Source: an uncultured Clostridia bacterium (GTDB lineage: Bacteria; Bacillota; Clostridia; Oscillospirales; CAG-272). Taken from it: a DNA stretch of 5,290 nucleotides. Under the pieces are notes generated by a model. The model worked only from the letters and a program-made list of their open reading frames with translations, ran no database searches and had not been told where the DNA came from. The DNA lies in contig CAJONA010000091.1 of assembly GCA_905235755.1 (NCBI GenBank), forward strand, positions 1-5,290, in the 5' to 3' direction. This document shows, one piece after another, positions 1 to 5,164 of this stretch. Position numbers and translations under genes: made by a program. The first letter of the stretch is position 1. Each line of letters starts with the position of its first letter.

Positions 1-654
1 GTCGCGGAGGCAAAAAGACAAGTCTACGGCACGGTCGGAATAGATATGATCGCCGGCCCGAGCGAGATACTCATAATCGCGGATAAAAATTCAAACCCGC
101 GTTTTGTCGCGGCGGATATGCTCTCGCAGGCGGAACACGACAAAATGGCAGTCGCCGTGCTCGTCACCGACAGCGAGAAGCTCGCGCATGAAGTCTCCGA
201 CGAACTCGAACGTCAGATACCGCTCCTGCCGCGCGCCGACATAGCGCGTTCGTCTGTCGACGGAGCGAGCAAGATAATCGTTTGCGATTCTATCGACGAC
301 GTGATCGACACGGCGAACGTCATCGCACCGGAGCATCTGGAACTGTGCGTCGACGACCCGTTCGCGCTGCTTTCAAAAGTCAAGAACGCAGGCTCCGTTT
401 TCCTCGGCAGATACTGCCCCGAGGCGCTCGGAGATTACTTCGCAGGCCCGAACAACACGCTCCCGACGTCGGGAACGGCGCGCTTCTCAAGCCCGCTTTC
501 CGTCGACGATTTTGTGAAAAAATCTTCGTTTATTTATTACACCGAGGACGCGCTCGCCGCGGTTTGCGACAAGATAGACATTTTCGCAAAGAGCGAGGGA
601 CTTGAAGCGCACGCAAAGAGCGTCACGATAAGATTTGAAGAGGAAAAGAAATGA
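1..654 (+). CDS. hisD: Histidinol dehydrogenase, C-terminal half (5' end outside window)
   Basis: HisD catalyses the last two steps of histidine synthesis in the cytoplasm: NAD-dependent, zinc-dependent oxidation of L-histidinol to histidinal and then to histidine. The frame is open from base 1, so the window holds the last 217 residues of a protein that is usually about 430 long; the start codon lies upstream and the ATG at base 46 is an internal methionine. Visible motifs (window residue numbers) are AKRQVYG near 4-10, AGPSE at 18-22, SQAEH with Gln43 and His46 (zinc and substrate ligands), PEH with the catalytic pair Glu111 and His112, GDY with Asp145 (zinc ligand), and Glu199 and His204 near the C-terminus. 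These spacings match the E. coli enzyme closely. One oddity is AGPNNTLPT, where the family almost always has AGPNHxLPT, so Asn152 replaces a conserved histidine. The stop codon overlaps the hisC start by four bases (ATGA). Family assignment is certain; full activity is likely but not shown. Confidence 0.97.
   Translation, partial: VAEAKRQVYGTVGIDMIAGPSEILIIADKNSNPRFVAADMLSQAEHDKMAVAVLVTDSEKLAHEVSDELERQIPLLPRADIARSSVDGASKIIVCDSIDDVIDTANVIAPEHLELCVDDPFALLSKVKNAGSVFLGRYCPEALGDYFAGPNNTLPTSGTARFSSPLSVDDFVKKSSFIYYTEDALAAVCDKIDIFAKSEGLEAHAKSVTIRFEEEKK
639..644 (+). promoter_or_regulatory. Ribosome binding site for hisC
   Basis: AGAGGA lies inside the end of hisD, with its GG seven bases before the ATG at 651. 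This supports 651 as the hisC start over the in-frame ATG at 663, which has no comparable purine tract at the right distance. The site lets hisC be translated from the hisD message by coupling through the ATGA overlap. Confidence 0.6.
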
Positions 655-1721
655 AAAGTTATATGGTAAAACGGTACTCGTCCATTGAAGCATACGTTCC
701 GGGCGAACAGCCGCGCGACCTCGACTACGTCAAACTGAACACAAACGAATCTCCGTTTCCACCGTCGCCGAAAGCGGCGGAGATACTCGGCGGCGGCGAA
801 GCCGAAAATCTGAAGCTCTACCCCGATCCCGAGGGAAAAGATCTGCGCGACGCGATAGCAAAACGCTTTGACGTTAAAAGGGAAAACGTCCTGCTCGGCA
901 ACGGCTCGGACGAGATACTCGCGTTTGCGTTTTTCGCGTTCTGCGCCGGCGAAAAGTGCGTGTTTCCCGACATAAGCTACGGCTTTTACAAAGTATTCGC
1001 CGAACTTGTCGGCGCCGAATATAAAGAGATACCGCTCGGGAGCGATTTTAAAATAAACGTCGCCGATTACGAGAATGCCGGCGCGACTGTCGTAATTGCA
1101 AACCCGAACGCGCCGACAGGGCTTGCCCTGACGGCGGACGAAGTCGAACGGATAGTAAAGACAAATCCCGATAACATCGTCGTCATCGACGAGGCGTACG
1201 TCGATTTCGGCGCGGAAAGCGCCGTGCCGCTGACGAAAAAATACGATAATCTCGTCGTCGTGCAGACGTATTCGAAATCGCGTTCGCTCGCAGGCGCGCG
1301 GCTCGGCTTTGCCATAGCGTCGAGCGGCGTCATCGACGATATGAATAAAATCAAATATTCACTCAATCCCTACAACATCAACCGCCTTACGCTGAAAATA
1401 GGCAAGGCAAGCATTGAGGACGAGGCATATTTTTTAATGACGACGTCAAAGATCGTCGAAAACAGAATATACACGACGGAAGAGCTTCGCCGTCGGGGGT
1501 TTTACGTTCTCGACTCAAAAACGAACTTCGTTTTCGCAAGGAGCGCCGCCGTCCCCGGGGAGAAGCTGTATCTCGAACTCAAACGGCGCGGCGTGCTGGT
1601 GCGTCATTTCAGCGCCGACAGAATAAAGGATTTCGTTCGCATAACGATAGGCACGCGCGAGCAGACCGACGTTTTGCTCGCCAAAACAGATGAAATTTTA
1701 AAGGAGGCAAACAATGGCTAA
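651..1721 (+). CDS. hisC: Histidinol-phosphate aminotransferase
   Basis: HisC is a PLP-dependent fold-type I aminotransferase that converts imidazole-acetol phosphate and glutamate to L-histidinol phosphate and 2-oxoglutarate. The 356-residue length is normal for the family. Motifs in order are NTNESPFPPSP (30-40), the YPDPEG substrate loop (57-62), GNGSDE (84-88), NPNAPTG (151-157) with the pyridine-ring asparagine, VIDEAYVDF (178-186) with Asp180 and Tyr183, and QTYSKSRSLAGARLGF (205-220). Lys209 is the expected Schiff-base lysine and Arg217 the PLP-phosphate arginine. FVRITIG near 328-334 supplies the substrate-carboxylate arginine, Arg330. The variant SKSRSLAG around the lysine, rather than SKAFGLAG, is a form I associate with Firmicutes HisC. 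The gene overlaps hisD by 4 bases and hisB by 8. Related aminotransferases exist, such as aromatic or cobalamin CobD types, but the his context settles the call. Confidence 0.97.
   Translation: MKSYMVKRYSSIEAYVPGEQPRDLDYVKLNTNESPFPPSPKAAEILGGGEAENLKLYPDPEGKDLRDAIAKRFDVKRENVLLGNGSDEILAFAFFAFCAGEKCVFPDISYGFYKVFAELVGAEYKEIPLGSDFKINVADYENAGATVVIANPNAPTGLALTADEVERIVKTNPDNIVVIDEAYVDFGAESAVPLTKKYDNLVVVQTYSKSRSLAGARLGFAIASSGVIDDMNKIKYSLNPYNINRLTLKIGKASIEDEAYFLMTTSKIVENRIYTTEELRRRGFYVLDSKTNFVFARSAAVPGEKLYLELKRRGVLVRHFSADRIKDFVRITIGTREQTDVLLAKTDEILKEANNG
1701..1707 (+). promoter_or_regulatory. Ribosome binding site for hisB
   Basis: AAGGAGG is a near-perfect anti-16S match placed six bases before the ATG at 1714. 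It lies wholly within the last codons of hisC, so hisB initiation probably happens on ribosome-traversed message. It fixes the hisB start. Confidence 0.85.
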
Positions 1722-2295
1722 CGTAACTATTTCAAGAAAGACAAAGGAAACCGACATCACCCTCTCGTTCGATCTTTACGGCTCGTCAAAGGCGAATATC
1801 GACACGGGCTGCGGATTTATGGATCATATGCTTACCCTCTTTTGCTGCCACGGCGGATTTGACCTTTCCGTAAAATGCGTCGGCGACAAGGACGTCGATT
1901 TTCATCACTCGATCGAGGATATAGGCATATGCCTCGGCGACGCGTTTAAAAAAGCCGTCGGCGACTGCCGCGGAATAGCACGTTACGGAGAAGCCGTCAT
2001 TCCTATGGACGAATCGCTTGCGCTTTGCGCGATCGACGTTTCGGGACGCAGCGTGCTTGCTTTCGACCTCGGCGCTCTCACGGAGAAAATAGGCGACATG
2101 GACACGGAACTCGTGAAGGAATTTTTCACCGCGTTCGTGCATCACTCCGGCGTAACGCTCCATCTTAGTGCGCTTGCGGGCGAAAACACTCACCACAAGA
2201 TCGAGGCGGCTTTCAAGGCGTTCGCGCGCGCGCTTAAAAAAGCGACCGAAAAGACAGGCGTTGACGCGATCCCCTCGTCAAAAGGGATCATCTGA
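1714..2295 (+). CDS. hisB: Imidazoleglycerol-phosphate dehydratase, monofunctional
   Basis: This enzyme removes water from D-erythro-imidazoleglycerol phosphate (IGP) to give imidazole-acetol phosphate, the HisC substrate. It is a manganese enzyme that forms 24-mers in known homologues. The 193 residues match the stand-alone dehydratase (about 195). The two-fold repeated IGPD domain is visible: first half GFMDHML (34-40) and FHHSIEDIGICLG (63-75); second half HHSGVTLHL (143-151) and AGENTHHKIEAAFKAFARAL (155-174). The metal-binding HHxxxE signatures are His64/His65/Glu68 and His160/His161/Glu164. RYG and MDE (90-100) and the C-terminal SSKG are also typical. There is no N-terminal HAD phosphatase domain, unlike the bifunctional E. 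coli HisB, so the histidinol-phosphatase step is not encoded here. The start is fixed by a strong ribosome binding site. It overlaps hisC by 8 bases and is followed by hisH in the same frame after 6 bases. Confidence 0.98.
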   Translation: MANVTISRKTKETDITLSFDLYGSSKANIDTGCGFMDHMLTLFCCHGGFDLSVKCVGDKDVDFHHSIEDIGICLGDAFKKAVGDCRGIARYGEAVIPMDESLALCAIDVSGRSVLAFDLGALTEKIGDMDTELVKEFFTAFVHHSGVTLHLSALAGENTHHKIEAAFKAFARALKKATEKTGVDAIPSSKGII

Positions 2296-2301
2296 TACAA
2301 T

Positions 2302-2913
2302 ATGGTAACTATCGTTGATTACGGCGTCGGAAATTTGTTTTCCGTCGCATCGTCGCTGAGCAAACTCGGCATAAACTCGTCTTTTGCCAAAAGCGCCGAC
2401 GATATTTTAAACGCTTCTTCCGTAATACTCCCGGGCGTCGGCGCATTTTGCGACGCGCGCGACAAACTCAGAAATTCGGGCATGACGGAGGCGCTGCTCG
2501 ACGCGGCGAAAAACGGCAAACCGATACTCGGGATATGCCTCGGTATGCAGCTTTTGCTCGAAAAGAGCTACGAGTTCGGCGAGCACGACGGGCTTTCTCT
2601 CATCGGCGGCAGCGTGCGACCGATATCGGACGTCATTCCGAATGATTACAAGATACCGCACATCGGCTGGAACGCGCTGACTTTTTCGGAAAACGCGCTC
2701 TTCAAATACATAAAAAACGGCGATTTTGTCTATTTCGTGCATTCGTACTATTGCGCGGACTGCGGCGAAAACGTCATCGCAACGACGGAATACGGCGCGC
2801 CGCTGACAGCCGCCGTTCAGAGCGGCAACGTGTACGGCGTGCAGTTCCACCCCGAAAAGAGCGGCGACGTCGGGCTGAATATCCTGCGCGCGTTTTGCGA
2901 GATCAAGGGGTGA
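2302..2913 (+). CDS. hisH: IGP synthase, glutamine amidotransferase subunit HisH
   Basis: HisH hydrolyses glutamine and passes ammonia through the HisF barrel, forming the HisHF complex that makes IGP and AICAR from PRFAR. It is a class I (triad) glutaminase of 203 residues, the usual length. The N-terminus IVDYGVGNL (4-12) is characteristic and supports the ATG at 2302. The oxyanion-strand motif PGVGA is at 44-48. The nucleophile elbow GICLGMQLL (77-85) places the catalytic cysteine at 79. PHIGWN (119-124) and VHSYY (146-150) are conserved interface segments, and VQFHPEKS (180-187) supplies His183 and Glu185 of the triad plus Lys186 at the HisF interface. The gene follows hisB by 6 bases and precedes hisA by 4. 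I see no ribosome binding site at a working distance: the nearest purine run, AAAGGGA at 2281-2287, ends too far upstream. Initiation probably depends on ribosomes finishing hisB. Confidence 0.97.
   Translation: MVTIVDYGVGNLFSVASSLSKLGINSSFAKSADDILNASSVILPGVGAFCDARDKLRNSGMTEALLDAAKNGKPILGICLGMQLLLEKSYEFGEHDGLSLIGGSVRPISDVIPNDYKIPHIGWNALTFSENALFKYIKNGDFVYFVHSYYCADCGENVIATTEYGAPLTAAVQSGNVYGVQFHPEKSGDVGLNILRAFCEIKG
2905..2910 (+). promoter_or_regulatory. Ribosome binding site for hisA
   Basis: AAGGGG ends directly before the hisH stop codon and seven bases before the ATG at 2918. It is a G-rich but workable Shine-Dalgarno match that supports the chosen hisA start. Confidence 0.55.
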
Positions 2914-2917
2914 ATAT

Positions 2918-3634
2918 ATGATAATACTTCCCGCAATAGATATTCGCGGCGGCAACGCGGTGCGCCTGCTCCGCGGCGAATACGACAATATGACGGTATA
3001 TTCCGACGATCCGCTGTCAGTGGCAAACGGTTTTGCCGCGTGCGGCGCGAAAAATATGCACGTTGTCGACCTCGACGGCGCACTGAGCGGCGACACAGAT
3101 AATTACGACACGATAAAAAAGCTCATCGCCGTAAAAGATATGAAGGTCGAAGTCGGCGGCGGAATACGCGACGAGAGCAAGATATACAAATATCTGTCGC
3201 TCGGCGCGGCAAGAGTCATCCTCGGCACTGTTGCCGTCGAAAACGACGCGTTTTTGACAGATATGGTCAAAAAGTACGGCGAAGGCATAGCCGTCGGCAT
3301 TGATATCAAGAACGGACACGTCGCAACGCACGGCTGGACGAAGCTCGCTCGAGGCGACGTATACGATTTTATGTCGCACATAGAGCAGATCGGCGTCAAA
3401 ACCGTCATCTGCACCGACGTTTCGCGCGACGGAGCGTGTGAGGGAACGAATATCGACCTATACGGCTCGCTAAAAGAAAAGTTCAAGATGAACATCATCG
3501 CGTCGGGCGGCATAACGGACGTCGACGAGCTCAAAACGCTCGCACAGATGAAGATATACGGCGCGATACTCGGCAAGGCGCTGTACAGCGGAAAGATGAC
3601 GCTTTCCGACGCGATAATGACGGAGAAAATATGA
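2918..3634 (+). CDS. hisA: ProFAR isomerase (phosphoribosylformimino-AICAR-P isomerase)
   Basis: HisA performs the Amadori rearrangement of ProFAR to PRFAR, feeding the HisHF complex. It is a (beta/alpha)8 barrel; 238 residues is normal. LPAIDIRGG (4-12) holds the catalytic base Asp8. MTVYSDDP (25-32) is the conserved loop after strand 1. VVDLDGA is at 49-55. VGGGIRD (79-85) is the first phosphate-binding loop. GIDIKNG (127-133) carries the second catalytic aspartate, Asp129, HGW is at 138-140, and CTDVSRDG (165-172) contains Thr166. ASGGIT (195-200) is the second phosphate loop. The two half-barrel phosphate motifs reflect the ancient duplication shared with HisF. HisA and HisF are paralogues, but the MTVYSDDP loop and position between hisH and hisF identify this one as HisA. 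It could not be the dual HisA/TrpF enzyme PriA with confidence, because that form is actinobacterial. The stop overlaps the hisF start (ATGA). Confidence 0.97.
   Translation: MIILPAIDIRGGNAVRLLRGEYDNMTVYSDDPLSVANGFAACGAKNMHVVDLDGALSGDTDNYDTIKKLIAVKDMKVEVGGGIRDESKIYKYLSLGAARVILGTVAVENDAFLTDMVKKYGEGIAVGIDIKNGHVATHGWTKLARGDVYDFMSHIEQIGVKTVICTDVSRDGACEGTNIDLYGSLKEKFKMNIIASGGITDVDELKTLAQMKIYGAILGKALYSGKMTLSDAIMTEKI
3622..3625 (+). promoter_or_regulatory. Ribosome binding site for hisF
   Basis: GGAG within the last codons of hisA sits five bases before the ATG at 3631. The ATG overlaps the hisA stop by four bases, so both internal initiation and coupling are available to hisF. Confidence 0.55.
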
Positions 3635-4389
3635 TAACGAAAAGAATAATACCATGCCTCGACGTCAAAAACGGCAGAGTCGTTAAAGGCGTCAATTTCA
3701 AAGACACCGCCGACGTTTCGTCGCCTGTCCTTCTCGCCGACAGATACAGCCGAAGCGGCGCGGACGAGCTCGTGTTTTACGACATAACGGCGTCTGTCGA
3801 GGGCAGAAGCATTTTTACGGAAATACTTAAAGAAACGGCGAAAAAAGTCTTTATACCCATGACCGTCGGCGGCGGCATATCGTCGCTCGACGATTTTGAG
3901 CGCGTGCTCAGTGCCGGCGCCGACAAAGTGAGCGTAAACTCCGGCGCGATAAGAGATCCCGATATAATCGACAAGGCGGCGAAGCGCTACGGAAGTCAAT
4001 GCGTCGTGCTGTCGGCGGATATTTCGCTCGTCGACGGAAGATACACCGTATTCTCGCACGGCGGCAGGGTGAACACGGGAATCGACGCGATAGAATGGAT
4101 AAAGGAAGGCGTCCTGCGCGGCGCCGGTGAGATAGTCGTAAACAGCATAGACACCGACGGCGTCAAGCGCGGATTCGACATCCCGCTGCTCGCCGCCGTA
4201 TGCTCGGCTGTATCCGTCCCCGTGATAGCGTCGGGCGGCGCGGGAAAGACGGATGATTTTATCGAGCTGTTCAAAAAAGTCCCCGACATATCGGCGGGGC
4301 TCGCCGCGTCGGTGTTCCATTTCGGCGAGATAGATATAACCGAACTGAAAAAAACGCTCGCTGAAAGCGGCGTTCACGTCAGGCTTTGA
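3631..4389 (+). CDS. hisF: IGP synthase, cyclase subunit HisF
   Basis: HisF is the barrel subunit that uses ammonia from HisH to convert PRFAR into IGP and AICAR, the latter recycled into purines. The 252 residues equal the family norm. RIIPCLDVKNGRVVKG (5-20) contains Cys9, catalytic Asp11 and Lys19. FYDITAS is at 49-55, VGGGI at 79-83, KVSVNS at 99-104 with Asn103, and Asp130 is the second catalytic aspartate. SHGGR (142-146) and TGIDAIEW (149-156) follow, with IDTDG at 173-177 and ASGGAG at 200-205. Arg5, Glu46, Lys99 and Glu167, which line the ammonia gate at the barrel mouth in the Thermotoga enzyme, are all present. Less usual are SADISLVDG around Asp130, where AIDAKxxDG is common, and NSIDTDGVK, where TSxDxDGTK is typical (Asn171 and Val178). 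These lie near the active-site rim but leave the catalytic aspartates intact. ATGA overlap joins it to hisA; hisI starts 9 bases later. Confidence 0.97.
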   Translation: MITKRIIPCLDVKNGRVVKGVNFKDTADVSSPVLLADRYSRSGADELVFYDITASVEGRSIFTEILKETAKKVFIPMTVGGGISSLDDFERVLSAGADKVSVNSGAIRDPDIIDKAAKRYGSQCVVLSADISLVDGRYTVFSHGGRVNTGIDAIEWIKEGVLRGAGEIVVNSIDTDGVKRGFDIPLLAAVCSAVSVPVIASGGAGKTDDFIELFKKVPDISAGLAASVFHFGEIDITELKKTLAESGVHVRL

Positions 4390-4394
4390 GGAGG
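4389..4394 (+). promoter_or_regulatory. Ribosome binding site for hisI
   Basis: AGGAGG, a full consensus match, begins on the last base of the hisF stop codon and ends four bases before the ATG at 4399. The spacing is slightly short but workable. It is the strongest initiation signal after that of hisB. Confidence 0.8.
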
Positions 4395-4398
4395 AATT

Positions 4399-5046
4399 AT
4401 GATAGACATATCCGAAATAAAATTCGATAAAAACGGGCTCATTCCCGCGATAGTGGTGGATTTTTACACAAAAAAAGTGCTGACTCTCGCGTATATGAAC
4501 GAGGAAAGTTTGAAGATCACGCTCGACGAAGGGCGCACGTGCTTTTATTCGCGCTCGCGTCAAAAACTGTGGCGCAAGGGCGAGGAGAGCGGCAATGTTC
4601 AGCACGTCTGCAAAATAATCGCCGACTGCGACCGCGACGCGCTCGTCGTCATCGTTAAAAAGGACGGGCCGGCTTGTCATCTCGGCACGGATTCGTGCTT
4701 CAACGACGAGGTGTATTTAAAAGAAGATTTCAACGATTTCTCACTTGACGGGCTCATCGAGCTGATAAAAGGAAGAAAGACGTCGCCGAAGGACGGCTCG
4801 TACACGTCGTATCTCTTTGACAAGGGTATCGACAAGATACTCAAAAAAGTCGGCGAAGAGACGACGGAGGTCGTCGTGGCGGGCAAGGGCGGCGACAAAA
4901 AAGAGACCGTCTACGAGATAGCCGACCTGATATATCACATAATGGTGCTGATGATAGAAATGGATATCTCCGAGCAGGATGTGATCGACGAGCTTGCCTC
5001 GCGGCACGTCATAGACAAAAAAATAAAGCAGGAAAAAATGACGTAA
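4399..5046 (+). CDS. hisI: Bifunctional PR-AMP cyclohydrolase / PR-ATP pyrophosphohydrolase
   Basis: This HisIE fusion carries out steps 2 and 3 of the pathway: the C-terminal HisE domain hydrolyses PR-ATP to PR-AMP, and the N-terminal HisI domain opens the adenine ring to give ProFAR, the HisA substrate. At 215 residues it matches the fused form. The HisI domain spans about 1-108: LTLAYMNEESL (28-38), FYSRSRQKLWRKGEESGN (49-66), Cys71, the metal-binding DCDRD (Asp76, Asp78, Asp80), and GPACHLGTDSCF (90-101) with Cys93, His94 and Cys100; Cys71, Cys93 and Cys100 are the likely zinc ligands. The HisE domain spans about 115-208, an all-alpha MazG-like fold: SYTSYLFDKG (134-143), KKVGEETTEVVVAGK (149-163) with Glu153, Glu154 and Glu157, and YEIADLIYH (172-180) with Glu173 and Asp176 for magnesium. 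GEESGN replaces the usual GETSGN. It is the last gene of the operon, and its stop codon forms the start of the terminator stem. Confidence 0.97.
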   Translation: MIDISEIKFDKNGLIPAIVVDFYTKKVLTLAYMNEESLKITLDEGRTCFYSRSRQKLWRKGEESGNVQHVCKIIADCDRDALVVIVKKDGPACHLGTDSCFNDEVYLKEDFNDFSLDGLIELIKGRKTSPKDGSYTSYLFDKGIDKILKKVGEETTEVVVAGKGGDKKETVYEIADLIYHIMVLMIEMDISEQDVIDELASRHVIDKKIKQEKMT

Positions 5047-5071
5047 AAATCGCCCGAAAGGGCGATTTTTT
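5045..5071 (+). terminator. Intrinsic terminator of the his operon
   Basis: The left arm 5045-5055 (AAAAATCGCCC) pairs perfectly with 5060-5070 across a GAAA tetraloop at 5056-5059, an 11-bp stem whose strong core is the 6 bp TCGCCC/GGGCGA. Six T residues (5066-5071) follow the core. The left arm starts within the hisI TAA stop, so there is no 3' untranslated spacer. Because the left arm is A-rich, the reverse strand also reads as a stem followed by five Ts, so it could stop transcription entering from the right as well. Confidence 0.93.
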
Positions 5072-5110
5072 GTTGCGTCGGGCGATTTCGCGCCGCGCTG
5101 CTTTTTCTTC

Positions 5111-5124
5111 CGCGCGAAAGCGCG
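5111..5124. repeat. GC-rich hairpin with GAAA loop
   Basis: CGCGC (5111-5115) pairs with GCGCG (5120-5124) around a GAAA loop. The hairpin contains the first of two tandem copies of GCGCGAAA (5112-5119 and 5120-5127). No T-run follows on the + strand, so it is not a terminator in that direction. Confidence 0.6.
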
Positions 5125-5135
5125 AAAGGCTCTAT

Positions 5136-5164
5136 GTCCTTTTCTTTGTCTGAAAGAAAAGGAC
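5136..5164. repeat. Perfect 12-bp inverted repeat hairpin
   Basis: GTCCTTTTCTTT (5136-5147) is the exact reverse complement of AAAGAAAAGGAC (5153-5164), with a five-base loop GTCTG. It is the longest perfect palindrome in the window. Neither side is followed by a T-run, so a standard intrinsic terminator is unlikely; a repeat-element core or a stable RNA stem fits better. Confidence 0.75.

Noticed and set aside
1..45. Taking the ATG at base 46 as the start of a short hisD
   Set aside because: The frame is open to base 1 and the upstream codons encode AKRQVYG, conserved HisD sequence, so the gene is cut by the window edge, not truncated in nature.
282..605. A 107-residue plus-strand frame within hisD
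   Set aside because: Extremely arginine-rich out-of-frame reading of a well-conserved HisD segment; a typical shadow in CG-rich codons.
651..1721. HisC as a CobD-like or aromatic aminotransferase
   Set aside because: The operon position between hisD and hisB with overlapping ends, plus the normal HisC length and YPDPEG and NESPFPPSP motifs, make histidinol-phosphate aminotransferase much the better call.
2407..3096. A 229-residue minus-strand frame opposite hisH and hisA
   Set aside because: It crosses the hisH-hisA junction, has no motif of any family, and its length follows from the codon pattern of the sense genes.
3103..4680. A 525-residue open frame on the minus strand across hisA, hisF and the start of hisI
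   Set aside because: It lies wholly opposite three clear his genes, shows no recognisable domain, and has biased composition (Arg, Tyr, Ser and Val rich). GC-biased codon use on the + strand keeps this antisense frame free of stops. No ribosome binding site supports it.
5136..5164. A second intrinsic terminator at the 12-bp hairpin
   Set aside because: The stem is strong but is followed by TAAAAGAAG on the + strand and ATAGAGCC on the minus strand, so neither direction has the T-run needed.
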